Below are positions 9,609 through 20,028 of a stretch of 64,000 nucleotides of DNA, piece by piece (position 1 is the stretch's first letter; every line of letters begins with the position of its first letter). The stretch covers positions 1,420,330 to 1,484,329 of the forward strand of contig NW_008705570.1 of NCBI RefSeq assembly GCF_000186865.1, given 5' to 3'. The stretch comes from Aureococcus anophagefferens. Taxonomy: Eukaryota; Sar; Pelagophyceae; Pelagomonadales; Pelagomonadaceae. The position numbers and the translations under genes were made by a program. A model generated the notes under the pieces. It ran no database searches, was not told the DNA's origin, and saw nothing but the letters and a program-made list of their open reading frames with translations.

Positions 9609-10805
9609 TTACCCAGGCGCCTCGACGCGGTCGAACACGGCGACCGTCTCCACGTGCCGCGTGCTCGGGAACATGTCGAAGGGCTGGACGTCGCGGCACG
9701 CGTAGGGCCCCGCGAGGAGCCGCGCCGCGTCGCGCGCCTGCGTCGCCGGCTCGCAGGACACGTAGACGATCCGCTTCGGCGCGAAGGCCAGGAGCCGCCC
9801 GAGGAAGCGCGCGTCGAGGCCCGCGCGCGGCGGGTCGACGACGACGACAGCATCGACTCCCGCGCCCTTTGGGAAGCGGAACTTGGACGCGTCGGCGACG
9901 CGGAAGTCGCACGAGACGCCGTTCGCCGCCGCGTTCCGCCGCGCGCTCTCGATCCCACCGACGTCGAAGCCGTGTACGGCGCAGTCGTGCGCCTTGGCGA
10001 TGGCGACGGCGAAGAGCCCGACGCCGCAATAAGCGTCGACGGCGACTCGAAAGCCCGCGCAGCGGTCGACGACGTGGCGCACCAGCAGATCCGCTACGCC
10101 CGCGTTGATCTGGAAGAAATCCGAGGCTTTGAAAGAGAAAGTCAACCCCGCGATCCTTCGCTCCACGAGCGTCTCCGGCGCCGTGGCCACGCGGCCGTCC
10201 TCCGAGAGCCGGAGCAGCGGCGGGCACCGCTCGCCGGACGCGCGCGTCGCCGCGTAGGCGTCGGCGATCTCCGCGCGCGCCAGCAGGCACGTGTGCACGT
10301 CCACGAGCGCGCCGCCCCGCGTCGCGGCGAAGCCCGTCGCGCCGTTGGCGCTCCGCGGCGTCAGCTTGTCGCGGTAGCCCGTCTCCGCGTCCGTGCCGAC
10401 GACCTCCGCGACGCGGATCGCGGCGGCGTCGCCGCCGACGAGCGTCGCCGTCTCCGCGCGGGGCCGCCCGGGGAAGGCGACGCGCCGCCAGGCGTCGACG
10501 ACGTGCTGGCGCTTCCAGCGGCGCTGCGCGTCGAGCGACAGGTGCTGGTACTGGCAGCCGCCGCAGCGCCCAAAGTACTCGCACGCGGGCTCGCGGCGGT
10601 CCGGCGACGGCCGCTCGACGGCGAGGAGCGTCGCTTCCGCGGCGCGCTTCTTCTTCTTCTGCGCGACGATCTTCGCCGTGATCTGGTCGCCGGGCGCCGC
10701 GCCGTCCACAAAGACAACGAGGCCGTCGTGCAGAGCGATGCCGGCGCCGCGATTGCTGAGCGCCGTGATCTCCAGCGACACCGTGCTGAGCGCGCGACGC
10801 AGCAT
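9609..10805 (-). CDS. TrmA/RlmD-type RNA uracil-5-methyltransferase
   Basis: The 398-residue protein has an N-terminal TRAM-like domain (about 10-65), an iron-sulfur cysteine set (C75, C81, C84 in CEYFGRCGGC, with a fourth in HTCLLA near 173), a class I methyltransferase domain (VDAYCGVGLFAVAIA), the DPPRAG motif and a VSCEP motif holding the catalytic Cys. Together these define the 5-methyluridine methyltransferases acting on tRNA or rRNA. The leader MLRRALSTVS suggests organelle import. I take ATG 10805 because the codon before it is GTG. RNA target cannot be told from sequence. Confidence 0.9.
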   Translation of the reverse strand: MLRRALSTVSLEITALSNRGAGIALHDGLVVFVDGAAPGDQITAKIVAQKKKKRAAEATLLAVERPSPDRREPACEYFGRCGGCQYQHLSLDAQRRWKRQHVVDAWRRVAFPGRPRAETATLVGGDAAAIRVAEVVGTDAETGYRDKLTPRSANGATGFAATRGGALVDVHTCLLARAEIADAYAATRASGERCPPLLRLSEDGRVATAPETLVERRIAGLTFSFKASDFFQINAGVADLLVRHVVDRCAGFRVAVDAYCGVGLFAVAIAKAHDCAVHGFDVGGIESARRNAAANGVSCDFRVADASKFRFPKGAGVDAVVVVDPPRAGLDARFLGRLLAFAPKRIVYVSCEPATQARDAARLLAGPYACRDVQPFDMFPSTRHVETVAVFDRVEAPG

Positions 10806-11029
10806 CACTCAAGAGCGCAGCACCAGTGAACGTGCGTCAAGAGGGCTGGCGCAGGGAAGGGGGCTCTCAGCTGCAGAGGACAAGCAGAGGTCCATAATCA
10901 TGGTCTTCATCTTCAAGTTTCCTTCAACATGACATACAAGAGGTACAAACTCCCGTCGCGAAATGCTAGCTCGCAATGGGAATGGGGCGCGCGGCCGGAG
11001 CGGGCGTACCGCGAAGGAAGGGCGCGGAC

Positions 11030-12408
11030 TCACGCGACGACCGTGACGTCCGCGCAGGACGCCCAGATCTGGTCGCTCTCCTCGCAGTCCCAGCGCCACT
11101 GGAGCACGTAGTCGCCCGGCGCGAGGTCCGCCGGGATCATGACCTCGTCGACGACCTCGAGGTTCGGGAGGAGCGGCCCGTTGTTGCTGTAGCCGCTGCA
11201 CTTGCACGTGCCCTGCGGCGCGCCGAGGCCGTGGGAGAAGCCGCGGATGCAGTCCTCCGACTCGTCGCAGACCGGCGCGAAGGCCGGCCCCTCGCGCTGC
11301 CAGAGGCCGCTGGGGATCGGGTTCTTGCGCCACGTCGAGCCCGCGGGCACCGTGCCGACGCGCGTCTCCCAGCCCCGGGCCTTGGCGTCGAAGGCCAGCT
11401 GCGTGGCCTTGTCGCCGCCCCAGCGGAGCGCCGAGTCGCCGACGAAGTCGAGGGCCAGCTTGCGGAAGTTCGCCTCCGTCAGGGGCTCGTCCGCGCGCGC
11501 GAGGCGGTACGCGTAGCCGCCGCCGTGGTTCGCCATGACCGTCCAGCCGACCTCCTGCGTCTCCCCGGCCTTCCACGTCGCGGCGCTGGGCCCCTTGGGG
11601 ATCGTCGAGCCCGCGTCGCCCTGCGCGAAGAGCGACGAGTTCTGGAACTGCGCGCCCGCGGGCCCGATGCCCTGGCCGGGGAAGCGGCCGCCCGCGGAGC
11701 CGCACGCGTCGATGACCGGCGCCGAGCCCGGCGCGCGCCAGGGCGAGTGGTAGTAGAAGTCGTCGGGGCCGCCGCACTCCGCCTGCGTGTTGCACGTGCG
11801 GAGCCGCGGGTCGCAGACCGTCGCCTTCGTCGCCGGCGCGGCGCAGTTCGACGTGATGTTGAATTTGTAGCTCCCCTCGAGGACCTACCAAGTGCGACGG
11901 GGTCGGATTTCTTCACATCTTCAGGCAAAATTCACGCGAAAAAACACTCCTGTCGCTCCACGCTGTCGAGGACCATGGTGCCCGGCGCCGGCTCGAAGGG
12001 GTTCCCGATGGTCAGATTCGCTTTCTTGATCTGCGAGGCGTTGAGCCCCATGTAGAGGAACTGCTGGCCGCCGTGGCCGACGTGGTTCGTCGTGCCGTCG
12101 CACGCGTCGCAGCCGATGGTGCACCCGTTGGAGAACCAGTAGCACGCCTGGCCGTTGGACGCGTTCAACGCGTCGGGGTGGCCCGCGACGTGGGCGCTCA
12201 CGGGGCAGGAGCCCTGGCACTCCGTGCCGTCCTCGCAGAAGGTGATGATGCAGGACCCGTTCTCGTGGCGCTCGTCGCAGGGGTAGGCCCAGTCGCTCCA
12301 GGGCGCCAAAGCGCCGTCGAGCGCCTGGCGCGGCTTCGGGAACGTCATGGCGCCGTGGCCGCGGGCCAGGGTCGCCAGGGAGGCGCAGAGCAGCGCGCGC
12401 ATGGCCAT
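11030..12408 (-). CDS. Secreted lytic polysaccharide monooxygenase-like protein (chitin-binding type 4)
   Basis: Exons 12408-11962 and 11884-11030 join to 433 residues. A signal peptide (MAMRALLCASLATLARG) would be cleaved just before His18, giving the N-terminal His needed for the copper 'histidine brace'; the second His is in MANHGGGYAYRL (near 269). The C-terminal DYVLQWRWDCEESDQIWASC resembles the end of chitin-binding type-4/LPMO domains in algae and oomycetes. Cysteines are abundant, as expected for an extracellular enzyme. It probably oxidises a polysaccharide, but the substrate is unknown. A GTGAGT overlaps the stop codon at 11030, so a further 3' exon is possible; none is recognisable downstream. 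Confidence 0.78.
11885..11961 (-). other. 77-nt GT-AG intron in the LPMO-like gene
   Basis: On the minus strand it begins GTGGAG and ends TTGGTAG; the next exon begins GTCCTC. It contains in-frame stops, and its removal joins MVLDS to VLEGSYKFN in phase 0. Confidence 0.8.
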
Positions 12409-12582
12409 GAAATTCGAAGAGCGCGCTTCAAACAAAACCGCGAAGGGCCAACTTGAACTTCAAGAAAGACAACAGTACGCAATTACGTCTACGCGCGCGG
12501 GGTGGGGGTCGGGATGGGGAGGGTCTCCGAGCTCGGCGCGGCGCGGTAACTTGGGGCGCGGCGCTCGAGGAGGGTCGTCGGT
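12409..12582. promoter_or_regulatory. Upstream region of the LPMO-like gene
   Basis: This 174-bp gap between two minus-strand genes has two CTTCAA words (12424-12429 and 12456-12461), which read TTGAAG in the transcribed sense of the LPMO-like gene, 16 and 48 bp before its ATG. The rest is GC-rich without a clear element. Confidence 0.3.
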
Positions 12583-13626
12583 TCACGCGGCCTCCGGCTC
12601 GCGGGGCGACGCGCTCTGCTTCGGCGGCATCGTGCGGACCATGCTCACGCGCTTCGAATGCTGCACGTTGGCGTTCTCGAGCTCGCGTTTGCGGGAGTCG
12701 GCCTCGTCCTGCTTGCGCTGCTTCGCGGCTTCGCGCGCCGCGAGCTGCTCCGGCGCGAGCGCCATCTCCGATTTGGCCGCGACCATCGAAACGCGCGCTC
12801 TGTACTGCGTATTCTCCGCGTCCATGGCCTTGCGTTTCTCCTCCGACTCGCTCCGCTTCCGCGTCGCGACGGCCTCGCGCGCCGCGAGCTGCTCGGGCGT
12901 CAGCGAAAACTCCGACTTGGCCGTCGCCGAGCTCAGGTTCTCCGAATGCTTCGCGTTCGCGGCGTCTAAGCGCCGCTTTTTTTCCTCCGCCTCGGCCTTT
13001 TTTCGGGTTGCGACGGCCTCGCGCGCGGCCTCCTGCTCCGCCGTGAGCGCCATCTCCGATTTCGCCGTCATCGACCTCAGGTTCTCCGAATGCTTCGCGT
13101 TGGCCGCTTCGAGTTGCCGGCGCTTCTCCTCCGACTCGCTCCGCTTGCGCGTCGCGACGGCCTCGCGCGCCGCGAGCTGCTCGGGCGTCAGCGAAAACTC
13201 CGATTTCGCCGTGGCCGACGACAGCTTCGTGCTGTGGCGCAGATTCGACGCCTCGAGTCTCCGGCGCTTGTCCTCGGCCTCCTGCTTCTTGCGGAGCGCC
13301 GCCTCCTCGCGCGCGGCGAGCTGCTCGGACGTCAAAGCGTGGCTGCTCTTGCTCTTTGTGGACGCGAGCTTCTCCTTCATCATGGCGTTGTGCTGGCGGA
13401 TCGCCTCCTCTTGCGCGGCCTTCTTCGCGCGCCGCTCGGCGGCCGTGAGCTTGGCGCTCGAGGGGCGCGCTGACGCGCGGCCCGCGCCGAAGGAGCTCTG
13501 GCGGGCGCCGAACGTACTGCGCAGCTTCGAAACGTGGCCGGGCTTCGTTGATCTCGCGATCGAGGACGTGCGCGGGCTCGTCGCGCTCGACGCGTTGCCC
13601 TCGGCGGGGGGCTGCGGGCCGCCCAT
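12583..13626 (-). CDS. Coiled-coil protein with five 48-residue repeats
   Basis: The 347-residue protein contains five tandem 48-residue units of the form L-S-x-x-T-A-K-S-E-x-x-L-T-x-E-Q-L-A-A-R-E followed by VATRKRSESEEKRRQLEAAN and KHSEN. The units are rich in Glu, Lys, Arg and Ala and should form one long helix or coiled coil. The N-terminus (first about 80 residues) is Ser/Pro/Arg-rich. No known family is recognised; a cytoskeletal or scaffold role is a guess. I start at the ATG at 13626. The same frame extends to 13689 and reads TTTAG just upstream, so a 5' exon is possible. Confidence 0.75.
   Translation of the reverse strand: MGGPQPPAEGNASSATSPRTSSIARSTKPGHVSKLRSTFGARQSSFGAGRASARPSSAKLTAAERRAKKAAQEEAIRQHNAMMKEKLASTKSKSSHALTSEQLAAREEAALRKKQEAEDKRRRLEASNLRHSTKLSSATAKSEFSLTPEQLAAREAVATRKRSESEEKRRQLEAANAKHSENLRSMTAKSEMALTAEQEAAREAVATRKKAEAEEKKRRLDAANAKHSENLSSATAKSEFSLTPEQLAAREAVATRKRSESEEKRKAMDAENTQYRARVSMVAAKSEMALAPEQLAAREAAKQRKQDEADSRKRELENANVQHSKRVSMVRTMPPKQSASPREPEAA
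12620..13380 (-). repeat. Five tandem 144-bp coding repeats
   Basis: The DNA underlying the 48-residue units is itself repetitive: the plus-strand word GCGCGCCGCGAGCTGCTC recurs near 12740, 12884, 13172 and, diverged, elsewhere at multiples of about 144 bp. Units 2 and 4 are nearly identical over most of their length, which suggests recent internal duplication or gene conversion. Confidence 0.75.
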
Positions 13627-13844
13627 GCTCCCCGGCGTCCTAAACAGTGAGAAGCACAAAGCTTTGTCAGGAGAGCGGATGCACTTCACAGCAGCGCCGA
13701 AACCGCTGAGGAAAGAATCCTTCTACCAAAACATAGATAAACATTGAAGGGAACCTTACCTTTTCAAGCGCCTTAAGCACGCGACTCAAACAACTGAAGG
13801 GAATGTTACCTCAATCACACAAGCGTCTCCTTAGACGAGGGATC

Positions 13845-16800
13845 CTAGGACGCCGCCGGCGACACGAGGGCGTCCAGCGACGACACGAGGGACAGGCGCG
13901 CCTTGTCCGGCGTCGCGAGGGCCGGGCCCTTGTTTGCCCGCCGCGGCGCCGCGGCGAGCGCGACGTGGCGCCGCTTCGCCGCCGCGGCGAGGGCCTGGAG
14001 CTCCGCGACGTCGGCGCTCCTGAAGCCGTCGCGCGCGTAGAGCGGCGCGGCCGCGCGCCGCGCGTAGGCCCCCGCGACGCCGAGCTGCGCGAGCCGTCGG
14101 AAGACCGCGTCGCTGCGGTCGTCGCACGCGATCTCCGGGAAGCAGCGGTCCTCGGCCAGAAGCGCGTCGAGCGCGACGGCGCCGAGGAAGACGCGCGTCG
14201 GCCGGGCGGTGGCCACGAGGCGCGCCACGAGCTCCTCGTCGAGGCCCACGTAGGACCCGGAGCCCGGCGGGCCCGGCAGCTCGCGGACGCAGAGCGGCGA
14301 CACCACCACCGCGCGCGCCTCGGCCGCGCGCGCGACGGCGACGTCCGCCTCGAGGGCGATGCGGTCCCACTCGGGCAGCGTCGTCCACCGGTGCTGGGTC
14401 CAGTCCGGCCGCGCGTGCGCGACGAGGTCGCAGTCGCCCGAGACCTCGCGGAGCCCCGCGGCCGCGACGACGACGGCGCCCGCGTCCGCGCCCTCGAACT
14501 CGACGCGCCGCGCGCCGCTCCGCGCCAACCGGATCGCCGCGTCGCAGTCCGGGGCGATCTCCGCGAGGGCCGGCTCCGCGAGGTCCTCGGACGTCTCCGA
14601 CTTCGTCGCGGACTCGCCCGCCAAGCCGTCGTCCGACGGCGCCGGCTCCTCGGCGGCCCTCTCCGCGAAGGGCCGGCCGAGGGGCTTCGCCGGCGGCGGC
14701 TCCGCGGCGGCGCCCCGCGTCTTCACCTTGCGCTGGAGCATGGCGTCCGGCAGCGCGAGCGCGCGCGACCCGTCGGGCAGGAGGTGCCACTCGCCGGCGA
14801 GGACGACCTTGTTCGGCGCGCCCGTGAGCACCGCGTGCCCCCCCCGCGGCATGATGAGCATGGACTCGCCCGCGCGGAACTCGTCGTACTGCAACGCCCC
14901 CCGCGCGAGGCACTCGTGGAGCGCCGACGCCTCGAAGGCGACCAGGCGCGCGTCGCAGTCGCGGCTCCAGCCGAGGCCGTTGTTCACGAGCGACTCGCGC
15001 ATCGCGTGCAGCACGACGGCCACCTCCCGGGGCACGCCGAGCACGCGGTTCAGCCCGGAGAGCGTGTGGTAGAGCACGGCCTGGACGCCGAAGTCGCAGT
15101 GCGTCGGCGTCAAACCGCCCTCCCAACCGACGATGAGGTAGTGGCGCCGGTCCTCGTCGCCCGCGAGCGTGTCGCCCATGGGCCCGAAGCGCCAGCCGTC
15201 GTGGGCCGGGCAGATCTCGTGCATGCCCGCCACGGAGGCCAACGCGTCGCAGTACTTCTGGAGCTTCCCGCCGTTCGCGACGCGCGTGTCGAGAGCCACG
15301 CACCGCGCCGTTTCCGCGACGGCGCCGCCGCCGGCGACGAGCGCGTCCAGCCCGTCGAAGGACTTGATGCCGAAGCCGCCGGCGATGGTGTTGACGTGGT
15401 AGGCGCCCGGGTTCGTCGGCTCGATCTCGCCCCGGAGGCCCCGGACGCGCTCCAAGGAATCGAGCGCCAGGGCCTGGCTCGGCGGCGGCCGGCACGAGCT
15501 CGCGCCCCGCGGCCGCTTCGCCGGCGCCGCCCGCCGCGGGGGCGGCTTCGTCTCCTCCGCCTCGTCGCCCTTCTTCGCCGCGCGCCGCGGCGGCGGCTTC
15601 CGCGGGGGCGCGCGCGTCGCGCGCAACCCGTCGTCCAACTTCTCGCCGGGGCGCGCGTCGACGCAGAGCCGCACGATCTGGGGCTCCTCGTGCGCCGGCC
15701 GCACGCGCTGGAGCGCGTCGTCCAGCGCCGCGTGGGCCACGGGCCAGAGCCGGCTCAGGTTGCCGCGGTCGAAGGCCTCCTGGAAGAGGCGCAGGCACCG
15801 CTCGTATTCGAGCTCCGACACCAGGCTCGTCGCGGCCTCCGCGCCGTTGAAGCCGCCGAAGGCGCGCGTCTCCCGGACGGCGGCGCCCTTCTTCTTCTTG
15901 GGCTCTTCCGGCCTGAAGTTCTCGGACACCCAGTCCGGGTCCAAAGGCGCCGGAGCCACCAATCCGGCGACGAGCGCGCGCGCTTCCGCGCGCGTCACCG
16001 ACGGCGCGCGCGACACGGCGCCGCCCTCGTCCCTCACGCGCTTCGCCGCGTCGAAGACCTGGGCCAACGGCAAACCGGCGTCCGTCGACTCGCCCGCGGC
16101 GCCGCGGTGGCCGCCGCGCGTGGCGGGGGCCGCGCGGCTTTGCGACGGGCTCGCGGGAGTCCCGGACGCGGGGTCGCGGCGCGGCTCCTTGCCGCCGAAC
16201 TTGCCCGCGGTCGAGGGCGCCGCGGGCGGCCGCGGGCTCCGCGTGCGCACGCGCTTCGCCGGCGCGGCGGCCGCGGGCTTGCGGTTGCGCTTCACCGTCA
16301 TCTTCTTCTTCCGTCTCGGCGTCTTCTTCTTCGGCGGGTCGTACTTTCGCACGAGGAGCAGGTCGGAGCCGTCGGCCGCGCAGGAGCCGGCCATGGAGAA
16401 GGCGCCGAAGGCGTTGGCGCCCGTCGCCGAGATGGCGATGCGCGGGCCGTCGGGCGCGAAGCCAAAGGCCGCGGACTCCTCGACGGTCCGCGGGCCCGCG
16501 GGCGTCGCGAGGTCGAAGCTTCCGGCGAACGTCCGTCCGCGAGGCGGCCGCCGCCGGCCGCGGGCGCGTAGCGGAAGGGCGACGTCGTCGCCGCGCCGCG
16601 GCCGAAGCCCCAGCGGCCGACCATGTCGCCCGCCTCGGTGATGGAACCAGAGAGCACGGCGTTGTTCGGGTCGTCGGCGTCGGCGGTTTCGGGAGCATCC
16701 GAGGGCTCGGGCGCCGCGTCGGCGTCGGCGGCGTCGTCGTTCTCGGGTGCCGCGTCGGCGTCGGCGTCGTCGTCCTCCTCGGGGGGCTCCTCGACGCCGG

Positions 16801-16993
16801 GCGCCGCGGCGCCGCCGTCGCCGGGGGCCGCGGCGCCGTCGTCTTTCGGGTCGTGCGCCTCGCTCCCGCTCGTCGGCGTCGTCGCCCCGGGGCTGCGGTC
16901 GTCGTCGGGCTCGGACGCGGGCGTCATGACGTCGTCGACGGCCTCGGCGGCCTCGCTGACGTCGTCGACGACCGCCTCGGCGGCCTCGAGCAT
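13845..16993 (-). CDS. JmjC/cupin-domain protein with acidic N-terminus (frame break at 16531-16538)
   Basis: From ATG 16993 the protein has an Asp/Glu/Ala-rich start, then a short domain (VGRWGFGRGAATTSPFRY ... GRTFAGSFDL ... GANAFGAFSMAG) common in stramenopile proteins, basic nuclear-localisation-like runs (PKKKTPRRKKKMTVKRNRK), and a JmjC-like fold. The JmjC metal ligands are H-x-D in THCDFG (near residue 630) and a distal His in RGGHAVLTG (near 718), so an Fe(II)/2-oxoglutarate dioxygenase, perhaps nuclear, is likely. About 300 C-terminal residues are unrecognised. The two halves of the N-terminal domain lie in different frames; the break is at a GTCC-repeat (16531-16538), where loss of one 4-bp unit would explain it. 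Confidence 0.72.
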
Positions 16994-17189
16994 CGTGTTG
17001 ACTGCAGGCGCACGAGGCCCGAGCCGAGTGCCGAGATGCCGGAGTCGCAGAGCTTCGAGAAGCCGATGGCTGCTTCATCTCCGACTCGATGCTGTCGACG
17101 CGCGGCGGCGCAGTCGTCGCGTCGTGAATTAATTCAGCCCGCGCAGTGCGCCGGCATCGCGTCTCGCTCGACGCGCAGACACGTCGACC
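16994..17189. promoter_or_regulatory. 196-bp region between divergent JmjC and phosphomannose isomerase genes
   Basis: It must hold both promoters or untranslated leaders. An AT-richer patch (GTGAATTAATTC, about 17124-17135) stands out against the GC-rich surroundings. No TTGAAG word is present. Confidence 0.3.
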
Positions 17190-18920
17190 ATGACCTCCAT
17201 GTTCATGGTATCCGGCGAGCAGGAGATCATCCCCGACGACGCGTCCATCGCGACGACCGAGGCCGACACGCCGGTGAACGGCTCCGCGCGGCGCATGTCC
17301 TACGACACCAACGACCCGAGCGACGGGCGGCGGAAGCAGGGCCGCGTCTACCGGCTCCAGCCCGCCGTGAAGCAGTAAGACAACGGCGTCAAATCGACGC
17401 GCCACCGCGCGCGCGCGACGCGCCCGAAACCGCCAGGTACGCGTGGGGCATCCGCGGCGCCGACAGCCGCGTCGCGCGCTACGGCGTCGAGAGCGGCAGC
17501 GTGCGCGCCATCGACCAGTCGGCGCCCTACGCCGAGCTCTGGCTCGGCACGCACCCCAGCGGCCCGTCGCTCCTCGACGACGGCACGGAGCTCGGCAAGG
17601 TGGTCAAGAACGGCCAGCTCCCGTGGCTGCTGAAAGTCCTGAGCGCGGGCAAGTGCCTGAGCATCCAGGCCCACCCGGACAAGGCCCTGGCGAAGCGGCT
17701 CCACGAGACGCGGCCCGACGTCTACAAGGACGACAACCACAAGCCCGAGATGGCCATCGCGCTCACGCCTTTCGAGGCCATGTGCGGCTTCCGCCGCCTC
17801 AGCGAGATCGCGGTGCACCTGCGCAAGCACCCGGAGTTCGCCGCCTGCATCTCTACGGAGGCGCAGCTCGGCGTCTTCATGGCGTCGAGCCTGGACGTGG
17901 GCGGCCAGAAGCGCGCGCTCCACGGCCTCTTCGAGTCGTTCATGGCGTGCGACGCGGCGACGTCCCGGGCCCAGCTCGAGAAGCTCGTCGGTCGCCTGCG
18001 CCAGCAGCAGTCCTGCGCCTTCCGCACGTCGGGCGCGAACCACATCAACCCGGCGCTCTCCGACGCGACGCCGGGCGTGCCGGGCGGGCCCGACGCCGCG
18101 GCCGTCACGGAGTCCGCGTGGGAGCGCAAGGCGTCGCGCGCGATCCTGCGCCTCGAGGAGCAGTTCCCGGGCGACGTCGGCGCCATGGCGCCCCTCTTCC
18201 TCAACTACCTCCTCATCGCGCCGGGCGAGTCCTTCTTCATGGCCGCGAACGAGCCGCGAGGATCCCGCGTCGGGTCTCGGGGTTCGGCGAGAGAGCGAGG
18301 GAGCGCGCCGCCGTACGCGCCTCGTCTCGGGAGCGCGCCGCCGTACGCGCCTCGTCTCGGGAGCGCGCCGCCCTTCCGCGCCCCGCGCCGCGCCCGACGC
18401 GCCGTCCGCTCGCAGGCACGCCTACGTCGCGGGCGAGATCCTCGAGTGCATGGCCTGCAGCGACAACGTCGTCCGCGCCGGGTTGACGCCGAAGCACAAG
18501 GACGTCGAGAACCTCGTCGACATGCTAAGCTACACCATGGGCGGGCCCGACATCGAGTTCGGCCGCCTCGTGCACGTCGGCGAGGGCACGCGGACGCTCT
18601 GCTACACGCCGCCCGTGCCCGAGTTCGAGGTGCTCATCACGACGGTCGAGCCCGGCGCGTCGTACGAGATCGCGCCGTGCGAGGTGCCGTCGATCCTCAT
18701 CTGCATCGAGGGCATCGGCCACACCGTGTCCGCGCCGGGGCCCGACGGCGTCGAGCCCCAGCGGAAGCACCAGTACGAGCTCTGCCCGGGCAAGGCGCTC
18801 TACGTCACCGCGGGCACCATCGCGCTCAACCTCGCGACGTCCGACGGGTGCAAGGGGCCCCTCAAGGTCGCGCGCGCGCGGTCGAACCTCACCATGCTCG
18901 GCAAGTCCGAGGACGCGTAG
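17190..18920 (+). CDS. MPI: Mannose-6-phosphate isomerase, type I
   Basis: Three exons (17190-17374, 17437-18255, 18416-18920) give 502 residues. Family signatures are all present: YAWGIRGADS at the second exon start, the zinc-ligand QAHPDK, the NHKPEMAIAL motif, and NEPHAY rebuilt across intron 2. The enzyme interconverts fructose-6-phosphate and mannose-6-phosphate, supplying mannose for glycosylation and polysaccharides. The N-terminal 50 residues are not part of the family domain and may be regulatory. The gene converges with proC across 188 bp. Confidence 0.93.
17375..17436 (+). other. 62-nt GT-AG intron 1 of the isomerase gene
   Basis: Donor GTAAGA and acceptor CGCCAG are canonical. 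The junction rebuilds VKQ-YAWG; unspliced, the frame stops at TAA immediately. The downstream exon begins GTAC, repeating the GTA of the donor. Confidence 0.9.
18256..18415 (+). other. 160-nt GC-AG intron 2 of the isomerase gene
   Basis: The invariant NEPHAY motif is restored only if the exon ends ...AACGAGCC and resumes GCACGCC, so the donor is GCGAGG rather than GT. The intron contains a 30-bp unit (GGGAGCGCGCCGCCGTACGC...) repeated about 2.5 times between about 18299 and 18373. The downstream exon begins GC, matching the donor. Confidence 0.88.
18299..18373 (+). repeat. 30-bp tandem repeat inside the GC-AG intron
   Basis: Two full copies and a partial third of a 30-bp unit containing GCGCGCCGCCGTACGCGCC are exact to the eye. 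It lies wholly within intron 2, so copy number could vary without changing the protein. Confidence 0.85.
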
Positions 18921-19108
18921 ATTGCACCGCGCGCCGTAATTTCAGCGACCTTCCCGACGGCCGGGCCGCCCTCCGAGTCGGGGTTTTCGACACAACTAGC
19001 CGCCGCGGCCGTAATTCCAGCTCGAGCGTCGGGTCCACGCAGCCAGCGGCCGTCGCCCCCTTCCCATGGCCGCCCGACACACATTTTTGGTGCGTGCGAG
19101 CACCCGCT

Positions 19109-19915
19109 TTACTTGCTCATGTCGTCCGCGCGCGCGTTCGCCGCGGCGACGGCGGACATGGCCGCGAAGCGGAAGCCGTTCTTCTCGAGGGCCTCGACGC
19201 CGGCGATGGTCGTGCCCCCCGGCGAGCAGACCTGGTCCTTGAGCACGCCCGGGTGCTTGCCCGTCTCGAGCTGCATCGCCGCGGCGCCCTTGACCGTCTG
19301 CGCCGCGAGTTTCAGAGCGACGTCGCGCGGCAGCCCCGCGCGGACGCCCGCGTCCGCGAGCGCCTCGACGAAGAGGAAGACGTAGGCCGGCCCGCTGCCG
19401 GAGACGGCCGTGACGGCGTTGAGCAGCTTCTCGGGCACGTCGACGACGGTGCCCGCGAAGAGGCCGCGCGCGGCCGCCGCGTCCGCGTCCGTCGCCCGCG
19501 CGCCGCGCGCGACGCCCACGGCGGCCTCGCCGACGAGGCAGGGCGTGTTCGGCATGGTGCGCACGACGCGCACGTCCCAGGGCTCGAGCGCCGCCTCGAT
19601 GGCACCGATGGTCACGCCGGCCGCGATGCTGACCACCAACTTGCCGTTCGCCGACGGCGCGAGCGCGCGCAGCGCGTCGCCGACGACGCCGGGCTTGACG
19701 GCGACGACGATGACGTCGCAGGCCGCCGCGACGGCGGCGTTCGACTCCGTCGTCGCGATGCCCGACGCCGCGGCGCGCTCGCGGCACCCGGCGTAGGGGT
19801 CCGACGCCATGAGGCGGCTCGCGTCGACGCCGCGCTTCAGCAGGCCCTGCATGATGGCCGTCGCCATGGCGCCGGCGCCCACGAAGCCGATCTTCTTGCC
19901 GTCGAGCGCCGACAT
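19109..19915 (-). CDS. proC: Pyrroline-5-carboxylate reductase
   Basis: The 268-residue protein starts with the Rossmann motif IGFVGAGAMATAIMQGLL, followed by VVVAVKP, VVRTMPNTPCLVGEA, the catalytic-domain SGSGPAYVFLFVEALADAGV and the C-terminal CSPGGTTIAGVEALE. It matches the family over its full usual length. It catalyses the last step of proline synthesis, NAD(P)H-dependent reduction of P5C. No targeting leader is seen, so it is probably cytosolic. Single exon. Confidence 0.95.
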   Translation of the reverse strand: MSALDGKKIGFVGAGAMATAIMQGLLKRGVDASRLMASDPYAGCRERAAASGIATTESNAAVAAACDVIVVAVKPGVVGDALRALAPSANGKLVVSIAAGVTIGAIEAALEPWDVRVVRTMPNTPCLVGEAAVGVARGARATDADAAAARGLFAGTVVDVPEKLLNAVTAVSGSGPAYVFLFVEALADAGVRAGLPRDVALKLAAQTVKGAAAMQLETGKHPGVLKDQVCSPGGTTIAGVEALEKNGFRFAAMSAVAAANARADDMSK

Positions 19916-20028
19916 TGGGTGTTTGCTCCTGTCGTTGCCGTTGGAGATGGCGAGCTGCACTGAATCGATCAGGGGCCTGCAACAATGCTGCAAGTTTAAG
20001 TCAACGAACTGACTTTTACCACAAACCC

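Noticed and set aside
19005..19030. Resemblance to the universal small-subunit rRNA word near the 530 loop (GTAATTCCAGCTC)
   Set aside because: Only 13 bases match exactly, and neighbouring rRNA sequence is absent. Chance or a trivial fragment is more likely than an rRNA gene.
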